This document shows, piece by piece, positions 55,546 to 64,000 of a stretch of 64,000 nucleotides of DNA. A program made the position numbers and the translations under genes. Under the pieces are notes generated by a model that was given only the letters and a program-made list of their open reading frames with translations, did no database searches and was not told the DNA's origin. The stretch comes from Pycnopodia helianthoides (Eukaryota > Echinodermata > Asteroidea > Forcipulatida > Asteriidae). The DNA lies in NCBI GenBank assembly GCA_032158295.1, contig CM063250.1, positions 4,017,001 through 4,081,000 of the forward strand, in the 5' to 3' direction. Numbering within the stretch: position 1 is the first letter of the stretch; each line of letters starts with the position of its first letter.

Positions 55546-55751
55546 ATAGACACAATCGGCGACCATAGTCACGTGACTCACAGTGGGTATAAAATGTAAA
55601 CATACCAAGCAAGCGACAAACAGTGTGCATAGAAAAGCATGGCTTTAGGTAGGAAGCAGCCATGCTTTTCCATGCACACTGCATGTTGCTTGCTTGGTTT
55701 GTTTACATTTTATACCCACCATGTGACTGCGGTCGCCGATTGTGTCTATTG
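55544..55751. mobile_element. 208-bp foldback element
   Basis: Two arms of about 85 bp. The left starts CAATAGACACAATCGGCGAC and the right is its reverse complement; both include 'gtataaaatgtaaac' and 'agcatggct' inverted. A short spacer lies around 55645-55660. No coding capacity. Confidence 0.75.
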
Positions 55752-55974
55752 GGACCAGTTGTTTTTGTATTTCCTCTGATGAGGGTGTGAAAGTGCAACA
55801 GCGTTCCCTTTCTTCATCTTTGGGTGCATCAGGCAGCAGTGCTCTGCAATGTTAAGTCTACAAGCTGTAACCGTAACTTCACAGTGTCTTTGGTTAATAG
55901 AGACCCTTCAAAATCCTCCACTCTATGGTAAACACACCCAGATGCTTGAACTCTGATATTAGACTGGTATGCCT

Positions 55975-56095
55975 GGTTCAATAATAAGCATTTGGTTTTT
56001 TGTAAGTGATGTTTGAAGCTTTGCATGGTGTGGGTCGTAAGAAAACAAGAACTAGTGTATTTGGGGGTACAACCATGTGTTAAACTTTAGGCTTT
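55975..56095 (-). repeat. GAAACGTCGAG-type repeat, 3' fragment
   Basis: The minus strand reads 'catggttgtacccccaaa..' then 'caccatgcaaagcttcaaacatcac', matching the distal part of the copies at 41465-41640 and 48477-48690. Confidence 0.55.
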
Positions 56096-56589
56096 TGGCT
56101 GTGCTGTCTGGTTCGACAAAGTCAAGACAACTTCTTGGATAGGCTTTTGGGAGGAATTGGGACTTTTGGGGGGTTTGATTCTGCAATCAGCAGAGCAGGT
56201 TCACCTGTTAAACTATTATCATTGAAGTTGGTTATTAGCAGAATGTCTGCTCGTAATGGTGACAAATTCAACTCATGTTATAACAATCCATCTGGTTTCA
56301 AAGAACATTTCTCAGTCTTGAATACGTTTCAATAATGAAGACTTTTGTTTAAAAGAAAACCTGTTGTTTTCTTCCACTGCACGAAGATCCTCATGAAGCT
56401 ATTGTCTAAAACACAACCTTGATCCTATACACGGATCTCATTAGTCTTTGACTCTCTAGATGTCAAATCTGTTCTTTTCCAGCCATGTACTGCATCCTCG
56501 ATTGTTTTACCACCGCATAACATTGTTCATTGAGTAGCAGATTTGAACAGTCGCATGTGCATCTACAGGTTGTAGGGGTGGGGGTGGGG

Positions 56590-58929
56590 TCATACTCCAA
56601 ACCACGGTGAAATGCCGCCTCGTTCTCTCAGCCGGTTATCTTTTTCTTTCTGTTTAGCTTTGACTTCATCTATCAAGTCCTGTTCATCCTCGTCCTCTTC
56701 TTTCTTGAACAAGTTATCTGGGAACTGGAAAGTCTTGCCGTCGGGCTGCAAGAAAAAGGATGTTCACAATTGTTACACAAAATATAGATTACAAAATAAC
56801 ATTGGTTGATTAACACTTACTCCCTCCCTGAGAAGGAAGGACTTAGGCTTGGAACCCAAAACACACACACACACATCCTGGTGGAAAATCTACAGCCGGC
56901 TCTAATGATAATTTCTGGTCCAAGGTTTTAGCCAGGATTTGGTAAAAGGGTGTCCAAATTTGCTAGAATTTAAAAAACTGTGTGTCCAAATTGTTCACTT
57001 ACAATACATATGCATGCAAATGACAGTTAAAACAGGCCACAGGGTGTCCAAATTTAAAACAGGGTGTCCAAAAGACACCCAGACACCCCTCTGGCTAACA
57101 CTTTGTTCTGATTAGGGCTCAAAATTTTGTTAGTTGAAACATTTAACTGTTCAGAATGTTTTCTCGCTTTGGTTCTGGTCTTGTAAATAAAATTCTGGTC
57201 TAGTAAACAATTTGAACTACAAGCCATGCCTCTTGTGGATTCTTGCATGACCCCCTCCAAATTCATGACTTAACACAGTATTCTGTGCTTGCAGCCCACA
57301 TGATCCTGTAAGCGCAGCAGAATTCCATGGTAAATAGGTCGATAAGTCTCACCTCAGCTGTAACATTTGCTGAATGCAAATGAACTTCAACTTACCAAGG
57401 TGACATGTGCCAGCTTGAAGTCATCTTTGGGCTTGAATCTCCTATTCCTGTGGTCCCGCTTGAATGCCACATACACTATCTGTGTATTAACCTTAGCCAC
57501 AGGAATGTTGTATAATCTGTCCAAGTAGTTCTTCACATCAAACTTTGTCATTCTGATGAAAAGAAATATCAAAAGTCAATTGTCAATTGTCAACATTTAC
57601 ACAAAAATCTACCAAGAGAAATACCAGGTACATTTTACACAACCACGCTTACTAGGACTAATGCTTACATCAGAGTTAAAATGTTGTAACGAGAATTACC
57701 ACTTTTTATCCTGTACCCTTTACTGCAGAAACAAAAACACTCCAAAATCCTCTGAATCTTACCTATATTATCAAATCATAGCCATCCCCTGATTTGCACA
57801 AAGTGCCTTGCGTACAAGGGTTTACTATACTCATTATACTGAAACCTTGTACGCAAGGTACAAACATTTTCCTACAGCAAAGTCATTTAGAGAAATATTC
57901 CAGGGAAAACCCACACAATCAGGCAGGGACTGAAAAACCCAATCCACGTAGTGCCCCGGTGTGATTTGAACCGGGGTCCCCAGAGGTGAAAGGCAAGGCA
58001 AGATACCACTACGCCAACCTGACTGCCCATTGATTAGTTGTACCATTATTTATAACGACTATTCTATGAAGTGAATAACTTACTGGATAGGACACTCAAA
58101 AGTGACCACATTTGGAGGTCTGTCCTTGTCTGATTTGAGCAGCTTCATATAGAAGTCTGTGAAGAAAACCCGGCATTGAGGGTTGCCTTTTACATACAGT
58201 GGATATCTGAAAGGGTAAAATGTTTCAATACAAATATTAAATATTGAATATCACGAATAATTCTCAGCATAATTCTTTTCAGTACTGGTTCTGTAAAATC
58301 TCACTTGAAATGTAATTGTAGTAATTGCATGGAATGAAACCACACCACCAGAGGGGAAATTACATGATGAAGGAAGGAAATTTATTACACTCAGCTGAGG
58401 TTTGTTTTAGCGTAGTTTTATTGTAATATTCTATTTATAAATCATTCTTTGATATTCATGGAGATTGTTGAATATTCAAAACAAAGAAATAAACTCGGTG
58501 ATTAATTTGTTAACAAAATACAACTTACTAACAAAATGAGTAATTAAATTAACATTCAATCTACAACTGTACTGGTGGTCCAGATACCAGCAAAAGGAGG
58601 TAAATGTATTGAACTGATACAGCTAAAGTTGCAATTGGGAAAAAGACTTAAAGTAAAACTACCAATAAAATAAATTTCATGATTAAATCAATTCTACCTC
58701 CATGATTTAATTAACATGATTGATAACTATCTCAAGTGTACCGTACACTTTTGTGTCTGTCGTTGGCATTTGGCAAACAAACAAAAATTGCAAAACAAAA
58801 CACTGTTTGATCTTTTGAAGGTGCTGATTATGATCTACATTTCACTTTAAGTTTTAGCTTGTCTTATCTTAATGATGTTCATAAACTTCAGTATGTTTGT
58901 TAGCAAACCTACCTTACAAATCGAGACAT
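56590..58929 (-). CDS. MRPL23: Mitochondrial ribosomal protein L23 (uL23m)
   Basis: Nuclear gene for a protein of the mitochondrial large ribosomal subunit, near the exit tunnel. Minus-strand exons in transcript order: 58929-58913 (17 nt, MSRFV), 58206-58084, 57552-57396 and 56745-56590. They join in frame to 453 nt, or 150 residues (human 153). Landmarks are RYPLYVKGNPQCRVFFTDFY near the N-terminus, MTKFDVKNYLDRLYNIPVAK, FKRDHRNRRFKPKDDFK, PDGKTFQFPDNLF, an acidic linker and the terminal RGGISPWFGV. All splice sites are GT-AG. No long cleavable presequence is visible, as in other L23m proteins. An intron contains a family-B SINE at 57890-58030. Confidence 0.95.
56935..57110 (-). repeat. 'gttagccag..gtgtcttttggacaccc' repeat
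   Basis: Contains 'ttttagccaggatttggtaaaagggtgtcc' and 'gtgtccaaaagacacccagacacccctctggctaacact'. Similar sequence, reverse-complemented, occurs at 61715-61855 and 62930-63025. Interspersed repeat of about 140-170 bp, in an MRPL23 intron. Confidence 0.6.
57890..58030 (-). repeat. tRNA-derived SINE, family B, minus copy
   Basis: On the minus strand: A-box-like 'ggttggcgtagtggtatc', then 'cacctctggggaccccggttcaaatcacacc', 'gtggattgggtttttcagtccc' and 'gtgggttttccctgg'. Matches the plus copy at 40945-41150. Confidence 0.75.
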
Positions 58930-60098
58930 GTTTGTGGTACTGTGCACCACTGTATGTGAAGCACCATTAAATCGCTGAATATCTAGCGCCCTCTACCTTT
59001 AAAATGGAGAGAGGAGCTAGATTTTAATTTCGGACGACTGATTTATTTTCGCAGAAAAAATAAAATAAATTCAATTAGATCTTCGTTAGGTTGTTCAGAT
59101 TAAATTTGCAAACTATTCCGCGTACAAATTTGAATGATATCAAAGGTTTGCTACGATCGTTTCTTAAAAAAAAAATATACATAAAATAGTCAATAGAATT
59201 ATAATTTGTGATGATATTTCTAGGGGGCGCCCTTTCGTTCCCAAACATCGCACGGACACACGTTGGTAACACACGTCGTCGAGATGCAACGCCCAACGTG
59301 AGATTAGCGAAAGAAGTGCAGCTATAGACTACGGATTTACCGCCTTGTGAAAACTTCAGTGAGCATAAAAAGAATGTCGAAAACTGAAAGTTTGTGATGA
59401 TTTTTTAGAACATCAAGTTATTCTACATTTAAAATGCAACAGAAGTGAACAGCTTTAGTAATAACGTTTGTGGCAGAGCTTGTTGAAAGCCGACCTGCAG
59501 GAGCAGTTTCTGTGTGGCCGGGTGCGCAGCCCTTTCCAACACCAACCCAGGCACAACTCACTTGTTTGTTGTTTTCTGTGAATGGCAGATTAGACATGAC
59601 ACAGTGACAGTACTGTGTGACAGTTGCATCACATACATGTAGAGAAAGGACACAGGGACCAGTGGTTTACATCCACAACGTTTGCAGCCGTTTTAAAGTC
59701 TCCAGGAATCGAAGTGTCACACAATATCATCGGAGGTATGTTTCCCATCTTTTTTGCTATTAAATTTGTTTATTTTGTTGTGCAAGATTTAAAGAAAATG
59801 CCCCGTTCGCACTCAGCACTCAGTGAGCTTGAGACTTTGACTTGTTTTTTTGAGTAGAAACTATTTTGATTCGGCATTCACTGTTTCTTCCTCCATGTTC
59901 AGACATGTTCAGACAAGTTTTGGGTCATCATAAAATTTAAAATGATTGAAATTAATTACTTATTATTTGTAAATTATATTGATCACATTATAAATAACGG
60001 TGTGTGCAGTTGAATTTTGCATTATTTCTATATTTTCTATCTTCACATAGAAATATTTATTGTATTATTACTACCAAATAGCCACAGCACAGTACAGT

Positions 60099-60233
60099 AA
60101 AGCCAGAACTGGGGTGCTGTACTCCTTTCTTTAAAATTTTGACATCTGCGGTCGGTCGTATATGCTAGTGCTAAGTGTGACCGCAGATGTCCTTTTTTTT
60201 TTAAAGGAGTACAGCACCCCAGTTACTGGGTCT
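60099..60233. mobile_element. Foldback element, ~46-bp arms
   Basis: The left arm includes AACTGGGGTGCTGTACTCCT and 'gacatctgcggtc' (60107-60153). The right arm is the reverse complement (60179-60224). The loop is about 25 nt. Non-coding. Confidence 0.75.
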
Positions 60234-60767
60234 TACTAGTAGGGAGGCCTAGGAGCCTAGGTTTATGGTTATTTTTTTCACCAAATTTGTGTTGTTACAC
60301 ATGTAAGTTGTGTTAGCTTATTATTTCCAAGCACTGTGCTGTCATGGCTGTAGGCCTTTAATATTTTCAATCAGTTGTAATGCTTCATCAACCACAATTT
60401 CTCTGTCATTCAGTGTCAATATTGTTACTTAATCTGTTTGTTGTAGGCCCTAAATGTCAATATTTATTGTATTATTACTACCACAGTAGTTACTCTACTT
60501 GATATTTCGTTTTTGAAAGGGCAAGGGCACAAATGTGTTTTTTCCTTGAATGAAGGGCACCTCCATGAGAAAATTTATATTTTTCTATCGGAACAGTTCA
60601 AGGGGCACCAAGGCAACAACAAGGGGGCAACAGAGGCAATTGCTTCCAAAGTTTTAGGAGCTACTCTAAATTATTTTTTAAAGGGACATTATACATAGTC
60701 CAAACAAGGTGAATTGCACAAGTGATCAACTCTTAAAAAGTGCACTGAGGGATAAGTCAATTTTGTC

Positions 60768-61520
60768 CTGAAAGGGAGGGTATGTACCTTTGGTATTTAC
60801 CCCAAGAATGAATGGTCATAAAAATTTACTTGGTGAGGGGCCATTCAGAATAATCAATGTTGAAATTGTGGGTGGATGGGTCAAAAGAAAAAAACTGAAA
60901 ATCAAAATTAAGTTTTCATTTCAAATAATATTAAAAGGGAACTTTGTGTGCAGTTCCGTTGTTATGGTCAACCTTGTTTCAATAGTCGCCCTCTGGGCCC
61001 GATGGGGGAGATGGCAAAGATTTTCTCTTCAGGTTCAACATGCAAAAAGTTGCATGCTGGAAGCCAGGAAAAGCCAGTCGAAAACTCCTGAGCTGTGAGA
61101 ACATTTGTGTCAATATTTAAAAATCAAAATTTTGGGCGGGTCGTTGGGTAAAAAGAAAATTGAATTATTATGTTTTTTTAAACTTATGATCATGCCTAAT
61201 GGCCCCTAAAAAGCACCGTAGCTGTTGATAATAAACATTTTGAGAACTGATTCTTTTCTAAGGAATGTGGTTTCAGAGAAAAATTTCAATCTGAGAAAAG
61301 TTTTATACATGAAAAGAATCTCAGATTGTGTATACAGATTATTGTTCCTGCTTGGACATAACTGAGCACTCCAGATTTCCGGTGATAAACATTGTATCAA
61401 AAATGCCACCACCTTTTGAAATCAAATTGTCACAGCTTAGTTATCTTCATATACACGGAGGATCAAAACAACCGAACAGTTCCAAAACCCAAAGGTATTC
61501 ATTACTTTGCCTTTAAACTT
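60768..61520. mobile_element. TTAA-flanked MITE, copy 5, interrupted
   Basis: The left end 'gaaagggagggtatgtaccttt' and the right end 'acccaaaggtattc..ctttgcctttaa' bracket the family's interior. That interior is split at 60836/61207 by a 370-bp insertion (see next entry). Without the insertion the element has the usual length of about 385 bp. Confidence 0.7.
60837..61206. mobile_element. 370-bp MITE nested in a MITE
   Basis: Inverted ends GGGGCCATTCAG at the left and the reverse complement of GGGGCCATTAGG at the right. It interrupts the family phrase 'cttggtga|..aagcac' of the host element. The target duplication is not clear. The interior has no transposase frame. Confidence 0.65.
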
Positions 61521-61714
61521 GTGTTGTACTTTTGGCATTTAAGTACATCTAGCTGGCATACATGTGAAAGGGTGAAGGGATAGATAGTGAACGAGGAGAT
61601 TGGGTGGGGGGGGGAGTGGGGGGAGGAGGAAGTAAGGCCAATTGATGATTTTGCATAATTTCAAAGGGGTTGTAGGTTTTGTTTTGAACAATTGTCATTG
61701 ATTTCATTTTGTAC

Positions 61715-61855
61715 TCATAGTGTTAGCCAGAGGGTTGTCTGGGTGTCTTTTGGACACCCTGTTTTAAATTTGAACACCCTGTTTTATCTGTCATTGTAAA
61801 TGTATTGTAAGTGAACAATTTGGACACCCAGTTCCAAATTCTGGCTAAAACCTTT
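61715..61855 (+). repeat. 'gttagccag..gtgtcttttggacaccc' repeat
   Basis: 'tagtgttagccagagggttgtctgggtgtcttttggacaccctg' followed by 'aattctggctaaaacc'. Reverse complement of 56935-57110; a shorter plus copy lies at 62930-63025. Confidence 0.6.
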
Positions 61856-61997
61856 TTTTACTGATATGTTCTTGTTCATAAGTTTTAGTGGTAGCACTGA
61901 ATATCCTGTAAACACCCAAAACAAAGTGTTTTACTTGGTTGAATTTGAAAATCATTGGCCGTATAAAAGGAAGCTTCTTCCAAAAGGTCACATTTCT

Positions 61998-62094
61998 CAT
62001 TTTGTACAAACCCAAGGATGTGTCTGGTTGACATTAAATAATGGTAGACTACCATTATTTAATGTCAACCAGACCCTTGGGTTTGTACAAAATG
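61998..62094. repeat. Near-perfect 97-bp hairpin
   Basis: The left arm begins CATTTTGTACAAACCCAAGG and the right arm is its reverse complement, meeting at 'ggtag|a|ctacc' with practically no loop. The only clear difference is a few extra bases in the left arm near 62018. Arm length is about 46-50 bp. Confidence 0.8.
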
Positions 62095-64000
62095 GCAGTT
62101 CAATAATAATATACAATAGTATCACAAAGTCTCCGATGTCCTACATGCATTTCATGATGTTGAGTTTATCTCATCACAATAAACCATGCTCCAAGAGGTG
62201 CTGACTGCAAATGCAGTCGCCATTTGTTTTTTAAGGGTTATAAACAGTCACACAGTGGACCAATTCCTGAATTTGATGTATGGTTATATTTTTGTTCACT
62301 TACAATTCATATTCCATAACTTGCATTTGAAGTGTCATGATTCTCTGAGCATGAGGAGTTACATGAGACTCTTTAGCCCTTCTCCAGGCTTTATTAAGTT
62401 ACACTGGCTGCTAACAAAAACAGAGACATTGGAGTACCTGTGACATTTTCTGTTTGATAGAGTTTCAGTGTTAAGGACTTTATAATAATAATAGTGGCTT
62501 CTCATGGGCTCAAATTTGTCATTCAAACACCTCAAAGTCAATAGTCTGGAATATTCAATTTCAAGGTTAAAGGTAGTTGTAGATTGTGTTTTTTTGTGGA
62601 CATAATGCTGATTTATTGGTTAAATGATCAATAAAGATACAATATAGGTCACCTGTGAAAGTTGCAGCTGAACACAGTGTCTACTTGTTGAAAAACAGCA
62701 GAAGGCTGTCACAGTACCTTTAAAGTAGTAAACATGGTGCAATGTAAATCAAGCCTGCATTGTGATACAATGTTATACCATGTAATACAGTATGTAAGAG
62801 GTTGGGAGGGCCCCATTTCAAAATTAGTTCAATATAATACAATATAATACAAGTTAAATGACAAAAAAAATAACTTTTGTCTATTTTGCTTTTTCAAAAT
62901 AATGTTGTGTAGATCTGAGCACATACATAGTGTTAGCCAGAAGGGTGTCTGGTATCTTTTGGACAGTTTTTAAACTTCCAGCAAATTTTGACACCCTTTT
63001 ACAAAATCCTGGCTAAAACCTTGTCTGAGCATGACCTACCACTAGTATTACATGTATACTTAGTATCTGTGAAGAATGGATAATGGCTCACCAGGGCAAT
63101 CCTTCATTGTTATTACATGTACATACAGACAAAAATACCCAAACCTTATTTAAATCAAGATTTGTTTATCTGAAAATCAAGCATTCCGTCACTTTCAAAA
63201 ACAAGGTTTTGCGTACAGGTACAGGTAATGGTCCTTCCTCACTCTGACCATAATGCTCGAACAAAGTCCAACATAGTTCAACGCCAAAACTCACAGACTG
63301 TGACTAGTGTGTCGTCCCGCAATAAATCAAAATCAGCTTTGCAGCTGCAAAAATTAATTTGATATGAATATTAAAAAACTCTTACCACACACTTCAACAG
63401 GTCTTTTTTTAATGTGGGAAACCCCTCATCACCAGGACATTTGCGTCATGTTCAACCATATCTATACTTCAATTAACCACATGGTGTGTACAGTTAGATA
63501 AGTAATTGATCATACGGTCAACTTTATCGTTAATCAATTACCGTCTATGCAATAGTATTCTTGATAAAAAGTTGACACTTTTGCATGGACGTCAATGGCA
63601 GCTTGATATTCCAAGTAAACTTGCTTGTCACAGTCATTGATCAGTTACGATTCAAAGAAACATTGCTCAAGTTGGGTTTTCTTGTTCACACGTAATGCTT
63701 ACATATCCGGTTGAGACGCAGGACATTTTAGATTCACATCAGCGGGCAGATAATAACTTGTGTGTGCATACTGTCTGCAACACAGTGGTATATCATTTTG
63801 TAATCTGAAATTAACATAACGTCATTATGTACATAGTACTGTTGACAATGACGCGTCATAGGTTCCGGGACCCGGGTGTGAATACCAGACTGGATAAAAA
63901 ATGGAAATTAGGTGGTAATACATACATGGAAGCACGTGTATAACAGGGTTCAAAATCTGAAATCCATTCAGTCAGGTTTAAAAAAAGTCGCCCGCAGTTT

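Larger units (their letters stand above)
53703..56589. other. Convergent intergenic region, NUP37 to MRPL23
   Basis: NUP37 (+) and MRPL23 (-) converge here. Contents: the second copy of the repeat at 27085 (54055-54280), a T/G low-complexity stretch near 54920-54960, a MITE (55361-55545), a foldback (55544-55751) and a dispersed repeat fragment (55975-56095). No gene recognised. Confidence 0.55.
58930..64000. other. MRPL23 5' flank and repeat-rich region
   Basis: The first few hundred bases should hold the MRPL23 promoter. A stretch at 59460-59736 ending in a donor-like 'ggag|gtatgt' could be a first exon of a plus-strand gene, but I cannot identify it. The remainder consists of repeats: a hairpin (60099-60233), a MITE with a nested element (60768-61520), a hairpin (61998-62094) and the 'gttagccag' repeat (61715-61855, 62930-63025). 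No recognised protein. Confidence 0.5.

Noticed and set aside
55765..55800. Hammerhead-like 'ctgatgagggtgtgaaag'
   Set aside because: The bases between CTGATGA and GAAA cannot form a stem, and the GAAA is not followed by the expected partner strand.
59624..59736. Peptide with DQWFTSTTFAAVLKSPGIEVS, faintly like an integrase core
   Set aside because: There is only one short motif-like stretch, with no further catalytic residues or domain around it. It has no in-frame ATG close by, so it may be a first exon or chance.
61866..62204. 112-codon open frame
   Set aside because: It runs through the two arms of the hairpin at 61998-62094, so the peptide is a by-product of the inverted repeat.

Overview
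The window is animal nuclear DNA. It is AT-rich and dominated by introns and transposon debris. It carries five spliced housekeeping genes with canonical GT-AG introns and no operons, phage or CRISPR features. The protein sequences and the mix of tRNA-derived SINEs and short inverted-repeat elements suggest a marine invertebrate deuterostome, perhaps an echinoderm. That placement is inference; the sequence proves only metazoan.

Layout: 1-6046 is upstream sequence with a possible BED zinc-finger exon on the minus strand. 6047-12228 (+) holds seven exons of RABL2, a ciliary small GTPase; the P-loop exon was not found. 18816-25557 (+) is PSMB2, proteasome subunit beta4, in six exons, with three single-base indels and a 2 kb, 58-bp minisatellite in its last intron. 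28560-29390 is a tandem set of tRNA-like repeats. It runs into a 6.6 kb array of about 400 copies of a 17-bp unit (29479-36080). All six frames of this array are free of stop codons, so it shows spurious ORFs of up to about 900 codons.

36829-42988 (+) is SMPD2-like neutral sphingomyelinase, complete in seven exons. 46266-53702 (+) is NUP37, complete in seven exons. 56590-58929 (-) is MRPL23, complete in four exons. 58930-64000 contains no gene I recognise, only repeats.

The five genes serve unrelated functions (cilium, proteasome, sphingolipid turnover, nuclear pore, mitochondrial ribosome), so nothing suggests a functional cluster. The unusual content is structural: two minisatellites, a tandem series of decoy splice acceptors before a RABL2 exon, and a dense group of terminal-inverted-repeat elements around the 5' end of NUP37. 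One of these shows three copies of its target-site duplication. Several long hairpins and one nested MITE are also present. I saw no convincing new protein system.
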